Below are positions 26,966 to 34,681 of a DNA stretch of 50,817 nucleotides, one piece after another; the stretch's first letter is position 1, and every line of letters starts with the position of its first letter. Both the position numbers and the translations under genes were made by a program. The stretch is taken from the NCBI GenBank assembly GCA_025458035.1, contig JALOTH010000009.1, forward strand, positions 1-50,817, given 5' to 3'. Source of the stretch: Rhodospirillales bacterium (GTDB taxonomy: Bacteria; Pseudomonadota; Alphaproteobacteria; Rhodospirillales; Defluviicoccaceae). The notes under the pieces are model-generated. The model had not been told where the DNA came from. It saw only the letters and a list, made by a program, of their open reading frames with translations, and did no database searches.

Positions 26966-28303
26966 TTAAGGCAGCGCCACCGGCCGCGGCGCCGCATCCG
27001 CGGCCATCGCCAGCGGTCCTCGCAACAAGGCGGATCGCCGCTCCTGCAGCAGCTGCGCCGCGACATACCAGGCAAGGGTAAACCCCTGGATCGATGCCGG
27101 GGTGATCCGATCCTCATCGAGATCGGAGAACACTTTGCGGAACACCAGGAACAACTGGTTCCGCAACGCATCCAGATCGTCAAGGGTTTCAACGCGCTGT
27201 ACCTGTTCTGCGAGCCCGATCACTTGCGCGTTGTAGTTGTCGGCGCGGTTCTTGCTGTGCCGGTCAGCCTTCAGCTTGATCGCCCAGACCCATGAGCCCA
27301 GCAGCAGGAGGATCGACATGCCAACGCCGATGGGCTCGGCATACTCGACGAAGAACCAAGGCCGATCGCGTTCATAATAGTCGACGGTGCCGGGGTGCAT
27401 CGGCAGACCCTGGTCGAGCGGCGGCACCGCAGGCTCGGCCATGAACACCGCTGACAGATTATCGGCAATGAAGTCTTTGCGCCGTTCATGCATGATGCGC
27501 ACGGTTTCATAAGCGCTGGTCGCATCAACGGCGCCATTCGAAACGAGCATCATCCGCACCGCAACCGTCGGCAGGTCCCGGGGCGGGATCGGCGGCGCAC
27601 CGCGATACGTGCCCTTGGGGATTTCACTCTCTTCGAGGAATGGCGCGCCGAGGCGCAGCGCCGCCGCTTGGTCGATATCGATGAGGCTCGCCGAAGCCCT
27701 GTCGATGATGTACTGGGTGGCGCGAGCATCGAGGGCGATGACGAGGAAATAGGCGTCGATGGTGCCCCGCCGCAACGCCGCAGCGGCTTCGTGCGGCAGC
27801 AAGGTGACCACCTTCACATCATCGCGGCTCAGCCCGTAATGTTGGGCAATGGGCCAGAACAGGGCCCGCGATGTACTGCCCTCTGGCAGCAGGCCAATCG
27901 TGCGGCCGTTCAGATCGGCCATCTCCGTGATCTCCGCGCCCGGTCTCACCAGAAGGTGCACCATGTCCGGGAACAACACATCGACTACGCGCATCTCCAG
28001 AGACAACGGCACGTCTCCGGAAATGAGCGCGAGTTGCACCGTGCCGTCGGCGAGCAGTTCGCGGTTTTCCTGGGAGCCGTTCGTCTCGATGACACGCATG
28101 GTCAGTTTGTCGGAACCGGCGGCGACGAGCTGTGCCAAGCGCTGCCCGAAGGCATAGGCGTCCGTGTCCCGTGGTCCAGTGGCCAGCACCAGCACCCGTT
28201 CGCGACGTTCCGCCTCGTACCAACGCCAACCGAGGACGCCGGCACTGGCCACGCTGGCGAAGATCAGGATTGCAATCAAGAGGCGCCGGAAGACGTGCAG
28301 CAT
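26966..28303 (-). CDS. Orphan TAXI-family (TRAP-type) solute-binding protein, membrane anchored
   Basis: 445 residues. An N-terminal hydrophobic segment (about 7-27) is followed by a periplasmic binding domain of the TAXI family (ATGPRDTDAYAFGQRLAQL, NGSQENRELLADGTVQLALI, TIGLLPEGSTSRALF). Near residue 330 there is a second membrane helix (VGMSILLLLGSWVWAIKL), then a charged, probably cytosolic, coiled tail of about 100 residues. No TRAP permease (DctQ/DctM) gene is nearby. The two-anchor architecture suggests a sensor-like or complex-forming role rather than a diffusible binding protein; this is inference. The ATG follows a weak GAGAGA. Confidence 0.82.
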   Translation of the reverse strand: MLHVFRRLLIAILIFASVASAGVLGWRWYEAERRERVLVLATGPRDTDAYAFGQRLAQLVAAGSDKLTMRVIETNGSQENRELLADGTVQLALISGDVPLSLEMRVVDVLFPDMVHLLVRPGAEITEMADLNGRTIGLLPEGSTSRALFWPIAQHYGLSRDDVKVVTLLPHEAAAALRRGTIDAYFLVIALDARATQYIIDRASASLIDIDQAAALRLGAPFLEESEIPKGTYRGAPPIPPRDLPTVAVRMMLVSNGAVDATSAYETVRIMHERRKDFIADNLSAVFMAEPAVPPLDQGLPMHPGTVDYYERDRPWFFVEYAEPIGVGMSILLLLGSWVWAIKLKADRHSKNRADNYNAQVIGLAEQVQRVETLDDLDALRNQLFLVFRKVFSDLDEDRITPASIQGFTLAWYVAAQLLQERRSALLRGPLAMAADAAPRPVALP

Positions 28304-28453
28304 TCTCTCGTCGTGCACCAGCGGCAGAGCGATGGCTCAAATTGCAATATATCGATAATCATTTTGAATTGATGCCGACGCTAATATCTCCTCATGATTA
28401 CCAAATTCTGCTTGAAATCATCCAGTGACAAAATGATTGCGCCCCTGCCGGCG

Positions 28454-28470
28454 TTGTCACGAAATATTCA
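28454..28470 (+). promoter_or_regulatory. 17-bp motif, copy 1 (TTGTCACGAAATATTCA)
   Basis: Lies 98 bases before the DUF3141 start codon in an AT-rich intergenic stretch. It matches a second site at 30861-30877 in 16 of 17 positions. Its position upstream of two genes of one cluster suggests a shared regulator binding site. The regulator is unknown. Confidence 0.5.
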
Positions 28471-28478
28471 TTTCATTG

Positions 28479-28518
28479 ACCTGCCAAAGTACCGCTGCCA
28501 TGCCACCATATGGCAGGT
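28479..28518 (+). repeat. Overlapping inverted repeats in the DUF3141 leader
   Basis: ACCTGCCA (28479-28486) is the reverse complement of TGGCAGGT (28511-28518). A second CTGCCAT at 28495-28501 can also pair with ATGGCAG at 28510-28516. The right arm therefore has two competing partners, as in switching RNA leaders or double operators. It ends 50 bases before the start codon. Confidence 0.5.
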
Positions 28519-28568
28519 GAAGAGGTCTCGGCGCCGTACGCCGGAACCATGGATAGGGAACACGAGCC

Positions 28569-30803
28569 ATGGCACTGGACATTCCAGCAGATTCCCTGCC
28601 GGGTGTAACGGCAGGCACACCGGGCGCCGCCGCCGACGCCCTGACCGCGGCGATGGCCTTCCCGCCGGTGGTGCAGCACGCCAGCGAATACTGGATCGAC
28701 AGTGTGCAGCGGATGATCCTGTTCTGGGATACGATCCGCGAACGGGGGAACATCTTCAACGAGCACCGGGCCAAAGGCGCGCCGCCGGTGCTCGACTTCG
28801 CCTATGATGTCATCCTTGACGGCCGCAGCCTGCCACGTCCCTGCAACTACATGCTGTTGCAGATCCGGCCGAAGCCGGGGATGACGGTCGATGCGAAAAA
28901 GCGGCCGTTCGTCATCGTTGATCCCCGTGCCGGCCACGGCGCCGGCGTCGGCGGGATGAAGGAGGACAGCCAGGTCGGCGTCTCGCTGCGCGCCGGCCAT
29001 CCCACGTATTTTGTGGCCTTCACGCCAATGCCGGTGCCTGGCCAGACGCTGGCCGACATCGCCGCCGCCGAGGCGAAGTTCATTGAAACCGTTCGGCTGC
29101 GCCACCCCGAGGCCGACGGCAAGCCGGCGGTCATCGGCAACTGCCAGGCGGGTTGGGCGGTCATGTCGTTGTCGGCGGTCGAACCGGGCCTGATGGGGCC
29201 GGTGATCATCTGCGGCTCGCCCATGTCCTACTGGGCCGGCGCCGACGGCAAGAACCCCATGCGCTACATGGGCGGGCTGATCGGTGGCGCCTGGATCACT
29301 TCGCTGATGAGCGATCTGGGCGGGGGCATCTTCGACGGCGCCAACCTCGTCGCCAACTTCGAGCGACTGAACCCGGCGAACACGCTGTGGGCCAAAAACT
29401 ACAACCTCTACGCCAGTATCGACACGGAGGCCGAGCGCTTCCTGGAGTTCGAGCGCTGGTGGACCGGCTTTTTCCTCATGACGAAGCCGGAAATGACCCG
29501 GATCGTCAACGAGTTGTTCGTCGGCAACAAGCTGGCGGCCGGCCGCATCCGGACGGAGAGCGGCGCCTACATCGACCTTAAGGATATCGCCGCGCCGATC
29601 GTCGTCTTTGCATCGGGTGGGGATAACATCACGCCGCCGCAGCAGGCGCTGAATTGGATCGTTGACGTCTACGGTAGCGAGGAAGAGATCAAGATTCACG
29701 GCCAGACGATCGTTTATGTTCTGCACCGGGATATTGGTCACCTCGGCATCTTCGTGTCCGGCAAGGTCGCGAAAAAAGAACATTATGAAATCAACGAGGC
29801 CATAGACTTCATAGACGTGCTGCCGCCGGGCCTTTACGAAATGGTTGTCGAAAAGATGCCGGCGGACGCAGCGGATCGTCCCGAAGATCTCTATCTGACT
29901 CGTTTCGAGGCGCGCACAATTAACGACATTCGCCGCCTTGATGACCAACAGAAAGACGTCGAGTATTTCCCATCTTCGAAGCTGGTGTCCGAGATCAATG
30001 CCAAGTTCTACGATGTGTTTGTCGGACCGTGGGTGAAGATGATGGTGACCGAGCCAGTCGCCGACGTGCTGCGCGAGTTGCACCCGCTGCGCATTCAGCA
30101 CCGCATGCTCTCCGACAAGAACCCGTTCGTCATGCCGCTGAAAGGCCTTGCCGCCGCAGTGCGGGAAGCCAGGCAGCCGGCATCCCCGGACAACATGTTC
30201 GTCGCCTGCGAAAGACAGGTCTCGGAGGCCATCATTGGCATCCTTGATCACTATCGAGACGTGCGTGACCGGATGCAGGAGCAAACCTTCAAGGCGATCT
30301 ACGGTCCCAAAGCGCTCGGCGCGTTTTTCTACACGGAAGACGACGTGGAGGCCGCGAAGTTCGCGCCGATCGTCCGCACGAAGCGGGAGCAGGCGGAACT
30401 GGACGCCACCATCGAACGGCTGAAGTCGCGCATCGAACGGGGCGGCTTCGTGGAAGGCTGGGCGCGCATCGTCGCGGCCTTGATGCTGGGATCGGGCGGC
30501 ATCAACGAGAGGGAACTGGAGGCGGGCCGGCAGGTCCGCGAGCAGGATCCTCGCCTCAGCGGGCTGTCGGTGGCGGAACGCAAGCGGTTGCTCAAGGAGC
30601 AGGCGCACATGCTGCAGGTGGACGAGGATCGGGCACTGCGCGCGTTGCCGAAACTTCTCACATCATCGGAGGAGCGGCGTCAAGCGTGGACGATCGCCAA
30701 GCAGATCGCGCTCGGAGACGGCGTCGTCGACGACCGGCAGCGGGTGACGCTGGACCGTATCTCGAAAGCGTTGGCGCTCGACGCCGCTGCGGCAGCGGAG
30801 TAA
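28569..30803 (+). CDS. DUF3141 protein: PHA-synthase-like alpha/beta hydrolase with C-terminal TerB-like domain
   Basis: 744 residues, no signal peptide. The alpha/beta-hydrolase core has a cysteine nucleophile elbow GNCQAGW (Cys192), an acid in FASGGDNITPP (Asp352) and a histidine in HRDIGHLGIF (His391), the order and type of triad found in polyhydroxyalkanoate synthases. The last 120 or so residues (AALMLGSGGINERE to ALGDGVVDDRQRVTLDRIS) look like a TerB/DjlA-type helical domain. DUF3141 proteins are related to PHA synthase by sequence but their activity is not established. The gene leads a cluster with a MaoC-Pta fusion, acetate kinase and fabI, pointing to acyl-CoA chemistry. Confidence 0.82.
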   Translation: MALDIPADSLPGVTAGTPGAAADALTAAMAFPPVVQHASEYWIDSVQRMILFWDTIRERGNIFNEHRAKGAPPVLDFAYDVILDGRSLPRPCNYMLLQIRPKPGMTVDAKKRPFVIVDPRAGHGAGVGGMKEDSQVGVSLRAGHPTYFVAFTPMPVPGQTLADIAAAEAKFIETVRLRHPEADGKPAVIGNCQAGWAVMSLSAVEPGLMGPVIICGSPMSYWAGADGKNPMRYMGGLIGGAWITSLMSDLGGGIFDGANLVANFERLNPANTLWAKNYNLYASIDTEAERFLEFERWWTGFFLMTKPEMTRIVNELFVGNKLAAGRIRTESGAYIDLKDIAAPIVVFASGGDNITPPQQALNWIVDVYGSEEEIKIHGQTIVYVLHRDIGHLGIFVSGKVAKKEHYEINEAIDFIDVLPPGLYEMVVEKMPADAADRPEDLYLTRFEARTINDIRRLDDQQKDVEYFPSSKLVSEINAKFYDVFVGPWVKMMVTEPVADVLRELHPLRIQHRMLSDKNPFVMPLKGLAAAVREARQPASPDNMFVACERQVSEAIIGILDHYRDVRDRMQEQTFKAIYGPKALGAFFYTEDDVEAAKFAPIVRTKREQAELDATIERLKSRIERGGFVEGWARIVAALMLGSGGINERELEAGRQVREQDPRLSGLSVAERKRLLKEQAHMLQVDEDRALRALPKLLTSSEERRQAWTIAKQIALGDGVVDDRQRVTLDRISKALALDAAAAAE

Positions 30804-30860
30804 CAGGGGGGCGGTTTCTGAGGGTCGCCGCCGCCCCTCGGCGGCGGGACCAGTCGGCAA

Positions 30861-30877
30861 TTGTCACGAAATGTTCA
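30861..30877 (+). promoter_or_regulatory. 17-bp motif, copy 2 (TTGTCACGAAATGTTCA)
   Basis: Lies 58 bases after the DUF3141 stop and 191 bases before the MaoC-Pta start, in the 265-base gap between them. It differs from copy 1 at one base. The gap is otherwise without a gene and probably holds a second promoter in the cluster. Confidence 0.5.
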
Positions 30878-31068
30878 CGGCAGCGGCGCGGCGACTGTCG
30901 GCAAGCGACGCCACCATGATCGAACGCGGTCCGGTCGCAACGTGGCTCAAGGTCCGGCATCGGCACCACCGAGTTGGCGCCGCTTGGCAATGAGCGTTCA
31001 ACCAACCGTCGTGGACAGCGTGGTCACGGGCCACCTTCCCACCCATGCCCTAAGGAGGAGAGCTTTCC

Positions 31069-32484
31069 ATGTCGCCGGTCATCGAAAACAAGACTTTCGA
31101 CGAGATCGCCATCGGCGAGACGGTCAGCGTCACGCATGTGTTGTCGGCGGAGGATGTCGAGACGTGGGCGGCGGTCACGGGCAACCTGAATATCTTCGAT
31201 CTCGATCCGGGCCCCGCCGATACCTCGATGTTCGCCCAGGGCGGCGGTCAGACGATGTGGGGGGCGACGTTGTTCTCGACGATCGCCGGCACCAGCCTGC
31301 CGGGACTCGGTTCGATCACCCGCGCCGTCAGCCTCGACTTCCATCAGCCCGTGCAGATTGGCGTGCCGGTCACCGCGACGATGACCGTCGCCGACAAGCT
31401 CCCGGACAACCACGTCATCGTTTTTGCCTGCCGGCTCACCGGCGTTCTCGGCACCGTGCTGATGGATGGCACGCTGCACGTCTCCGCGCCCGCTACCAAG
31501 CGGCGCTATGAACAGAAAGATCTGCCGAAGGTGCAGTTGCGGCGCGAGGATCGCTACCGGGACTTAGTCCGCATGTGCGAGGACCTGCCCACGCTCAGTT
31601 GCGCCGTCGTCCATCCGTGCAGCGATGACGCGCTGAAGGGCGCGATCGAGGCCGCGGCACTCAAGCTGATCAGGCCGATCCTCGTCGGACCGGCGAAACG
31701 GATCGAGGAAGTGGCACATGCCACGGGTCTCGACATCAGCGGCTGCGAGGTCATCGATACCGAACATTCCCACCACTCTGCGGAGGTTGGGGTCGCACTC
31801 GTGCGCAGTGGCAAAGCGCAGACCCTGATGAAGGGCAGCCTGCATACCGACGAGCTCCTCGCCGAGGTCGTCCGCAAGGAGACGGGCCTGCGCACGGAGC
31901 GCCGCTTGAGTCACTGCTTCCTCATTGCCGTGCCCACCTACCCGCGACCGATCATCGTCTCCGACGCGGCGATCAACATCCTCCCCGATCTCGCGGCGAA
32001 AGCCGACATCGTTCAGAACGCCATCGAACTGGCCAAGGCGATCGGCATCGCAGTGCCGAAGGTGGCGATCCTGTCGGCGGTGGAAACGGTCACCCCAAAG
32101 ATCCCATCGACGCTGGAAGCCGCGGCGCTGTGCAAGATGGCCGACCGTGGCCAGATCAAGGGCGGTATCCTCGACGGCCCGCTCGCCTTCGACAACGCCA
32201 TCGACGAGGGCGCCGCGAAAACCAAGGGCATCGTCTCGCCGGTCGCTGGCAAGGCCGATATTCTCATCGTGCCCAGCCTCGAAGCCGGCAATATGGTGGC
32301 CAAGCAGTTGACGTTCATGGCCAACGCCGAAGCGGCCGGCCTCGTCATCGGCGCCCGCGCGCCGATCGTGTTGACCAGCCGTGCCGACAGCGACACCGCG
32401 CGCCTCGCCTCCTGCGCGCTCGCCGTGCTTTTCGCCCATGCGCAAAACCAGGGCGCGGCGCTGTTGAAAGCGGCGGCGGAGTAG
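31069..32484 (+). CDS. MaoC-like domain fused to phosphate acetyl/butyryltransferase
   Basis: 471 residues. Residues 1-150 are a MaoC-type hot-dog domain, the fold of R-specific enoyl-CoA hydratases; residues 150-471 are a phosphate acyltransferase (PTA/PTB) domain with LPTLSCAVVHPCSDDALKGA, TLMKGSLHTDELL and DGPLAFDNAIDEGAAKTKG. This fusion is known as bifunctional enoyl-CoA hydratase/phosphate acetyltransferase. The expected hydratase motif G-D-x-N-P-x-H reads GNLNIFD here, so the catalytic Asp and His are Asn39 and Asp44. The Pta half would interconvert acyl-CoA and acyl phosphate. AAGGAGGAG precedes the ATG and ackA follows 5 bases after the stop. Confidence 0.88.
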   Translation: MSPVIENKTFDEIAIGETVSVTHVLSAEDVETWAAVTGNLNIFDLDPGPADTSMFAQGGGQTMWGATLFSTIAGTSLPGLGSITRAVSLDFHQPVQIGVPVTATMTVADKLPDNHVIVFACRLTGVLGTVLMDGTLHVSAPATKRRYEQKDLPKVQLRREDRYRDLVRMCEDLPTLSCAVVHPCSDDALKGAIEAAALKLIRPILVGPAKRIEEVAHATGLDISGCEVIDTEHSHHSAEVGVALVRSGKAQTLMKGSLHTDELLAEVVRKETGLRTERRLSHCFLIAVPTYPRPIIVSDAAINILPDLAAKADIVQNAIELAKAIGIAVPKVAILSAVETVTPKIPSTLEAAALCKMADRGQIKGGILDGPLAFDNAIDEGAAKTKGIVSPVAGKADILIVPSLEAGNMVAKQLTFMANAEAAGLVIGARAPIVLTSRADSDTARLASCALAVLFAHAQNQGAALLKAAAE

Positions 32485-32489
32485 GGGCG

Positions 32490-33680
32490 ATGGCGAATGC
32501 GATCCTGGTCCTGAATGCCGGCTCGTCCAGCATCAAGTTCGGTGTATTTGCCACCGGCATCGGCACCGGGGGCGAGACAGACCTGGCCTTTCGCGGCCAG
32601 ATGGAAGGGATCGGCAGCGATCCGGCGTTCGCGGTGAAGGATGCTCAAGGCGCGACGATCTTCGAACATGACGAATGGCCGCGCGGCTCAACCCTCACGC
32701 ACCTCGGCGCCGTCCGTTTCATTCTCGAATACCTGAAGGACCGGTGCGCGGACATGCCCATCGTCGGCGCCGGCCATCGCGTCGTCCATGGCGGTCTCGC
32801 CTATGACCGGCCGGTGGTGGTCACCCCCGAGGTGATCGAGACGTTGACCTCGCTGGTGCCGCTGGCGCCGCTGCACCAGCCGCACAACCTCGCCGCCATT
32901 CGCGCCATCGCGGAATTGGACCCGAACCTCCCGCAGGTGGCGTGCTTTGACACGGCCTTTCACAGCACGCAGCCACGCGTCGCCCAGCTGTTCGCGTTGC
33001 CCTGGCAACTGACCGACACCGGCATTCGCCGCTATGGGTTCCATGGATTATCCTATGAATACATCGCCCAACGGCTTTCCGGGTTCGATCCCAACGCCAG
33101 ACGGGTGGTGGTTGCCCACCTCGGGTCCGGCGCCAGCATGTGTGCGATCCGCGATGGCAAGAGCATCGAGAGCAGCATGGGCTTCACCGCCGTCGATGGC
33201 CTGCCCATGGGCACCCGCACGGGGGCCCTCGATCCTGGCGTCCTGCTCTATCTGATGCGGGAGCGCCGCTACGACGCGGCGGCGATCGAGCGGCTTTTGT
33301 ACAAGGAATCGGGACTGCTCGGCGTGTCGGGGGTTTCCAACGACATGCGCCATCTTACCAGCAGTAGCGATCCCCGCGCCGCCGAAGCCGTCGAGCTGTT
33401 CATCTACCATGTCGGCAAGTTTCTCGGAGCGCTGACGGCGGCCCTTGGCGGCATCGACGCCTTCGTGTTCACGGCCGGCATCGGCGAGAACGACCGTCGA
33501 TTGCGCGCGCGGGTCTGTGAGCAGGCGGCTTGGCTGGGTATCGCCCTCGATCCGGAGGCCAATGAGTGCAACGGCCCGCGCATCTCAACGGCGGACAGCG
33601 CCGTCTCGGTATGGGTCATCCCGACCAATGAAGAGGGGATGATTGCCCAACATACCGCCAGCCTCGTGGGCTTGCCCTGA
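32490..33680 (+). CDS. ackA: Acetate/propionate kinase
   Basis: 396 residues. Makes ATP from acetyl (or propionyl) phosphate, or the reverse. ASKHA-fold signatures are present: NAGSSSIKFGVF at the N-terminus, GHRVVHGG, FDTAFH, YGFHGLSYEY, HLGSGASM and FTAGIGEN. The true start is the ATG 5 bases after the stop of the MaoC-Pta gene, preceded by GGGG; the frame is open further upstream but overlaps that gene. With the preceding phosphotransacylase it forms the Pta-AckA pathway in one operon. Substrate chain length cannot be told by eye. Confidence 0.94.
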   Translation: MANAILVLNAGSSSIKFGVFATGIGTGGETDLAFRGQMEGIGSDPAFAVKDAQGATIFEHDEWPRGSTLTHLGAVRFILEYLKDRCADMPIVGAGHRVVHGGLAYDRPVVVTPEVIETLTSLVPLAPLHQPHNLAAIRAIAELDPNLPQVACFDTAFHSTQPRVAQLFALPWQLTDTGIRRYGFHGLSYEYIAQRLSGFDPNARRVVVAHLGSGASMCAIRDGKSIESSMGFTAVDGLPMGTRTGALDPGVLLYLMRERRYDAAAIERLLYKESGLLGVSGVSNDMRHLTSSSDPRAAEAVELFIYHVGKFLGALTAALGGIDAFVFTAGIGENDRRLRARVCEQAAWLGIALDPEANECNGPRISTADSAVSVWVIPTNEEGMIAQHTASLVGLP

Positions 33681-33741
33681 GATTTGCGCAGTGACCAAGC
33701 TTGAGCTTTTGCCGATCACCTAGACAAACGGAGCGGGTATC

Positions 33742-34578
33742 GTGAACGACGCCGACCTCAACACGGAAGACTTCTTTGCCAAGGTTCGTGAGCGCATCTT
33801 GGGGCCGGACGGGCCGCTCGAAGGAAAAAAAGCGTTCATTCTTGGCATCGCCAACGATCAATCCATTGCCTACGGTTGCGCGATGGCGATGAAGGCCTTC
33901 GGCGCTGAAATTGCCATGACCTATCTCAATGAAAAGACAAAAAAGTTCACGCAGGGCATCGCCGAGAAGTTAGGCGTTGCGCCGGAATTGTATCTGCCGT
34001 GCGACGTCACCCAGGAAGGCCAACTTGAGGCCGCGTTCGCCGCCATTGAAAAGCACTGGGGCAAGCTTGACATCGCCCTGCATTCCATCGCGTTTGCGCC
34101 GCGTGAGGACCTGCACGGACGCGTCATCGATTGCTCGCTCGAAGGATTTACGGTGGCGATGCAGGTCAGCTGTTATTCGTTCATCCACATGGCGCGACTG
34201 GCCGAACCGCTGATGACGGACGGCGGCGCCCTCGTCACCATGACCTACCACGGCGCCGATCGGGTCATCGATCACTATAACGTCATGGGTCCGGTGAAGG
34301 CGGCGCTGCAGTCGGCGGCACTCTACCTCGCCGCGGAACTCGGGCCTAAGGGCATCCGCGTTCACCCGATTTCCCCCGGCCCGTTGAAGACGCGCGCGGC
34401 CTCGGGCATCAGTCATTTCGACGAACTCATGGAAATGGCAGCGTCAAAGGCGCCGGCGCGGGCACTGTCGACGATCGAAGACATCGGCATGGCGACCGCC
34501 TTCCTGTGCACCGACTACGCCAGGATGATCACCGGTGATATCATGTACATCGACGGCGGCTTTCACATCGTCGGCTGA
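33742..34578 (+). CDS. fabI: Enoyl-[acyl-carrier-protein] reductase (NADH), FabI
   Basis: 278 residues. Reduces the trans-2-enoyl bond in fatty acid elongation. The NAD-binding segment is GIANDQSIAYG (35-45) and the FabI catalytic set is Tyr169, Tyr179 and Lys186 with the family spacing (TYHGADRVIDHY-NVMGPVK). SPGPLKTRAASGI and GDIMYIDGGFHI complete the match. The N-terminus is some 20 residues longer than E. coli FabI. The start is a GTG. It lies 61 bases after ackA on the same strand; whether it is the housekeeping reductase or a cluster-specific paralogue cannot be decided from this window. Confidence 0.93.
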   Translation: MNDADLNTEDFFAKVRERILGPDGPLEGKKAFILGIANDQSIAYGCAMAMKAFGAEIAMTYLNEKTKKFTQGIAEKLGVAPELYLPCDVTQEGQLEAAFAAIEKHWGKLDIALHSIAFAPREDLHGRVIDCSLEGFTVAMQVSCYSFIHMARLAEPLMTDGGALVTMTYHGADRVIDHYNVMGPVKAALQSAALYLAAELGPKGIRVHPISPGPLKTRAASGISHFDELMEMAASKAPARALSTIEDIGMATAFLCTDYARMITGDIMYIDGGFHIVG

Positions 34579-34681
34579 GAAGCCAACCGCCGGTGCGGCG
34601 GGCGTGCTTCGCATTGGCATCGGCGCGATCGGCTCGTTACCACCCGAGGGATCGCGCTGGTGACACGGCGGGGCAAACGCG

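Noticed and set aside
28473-30608. A 711-codon open frame on the minus strand opposite the DUF3141 gene
   Set aside because: It is the complementary shadow of a GC-rich gene: composition is dominated by Arg, His, Gly and Val, there is no recognisable domain, and the plus-strand frame has clear family motifs.
33697-33708. AAGCT-tg-AGCTT palindrome between ackA and fabI
   Set aside because: Five-base arms with a two-base loop are weak as a hairpin and not repeated nearby; insufficient to call a site.
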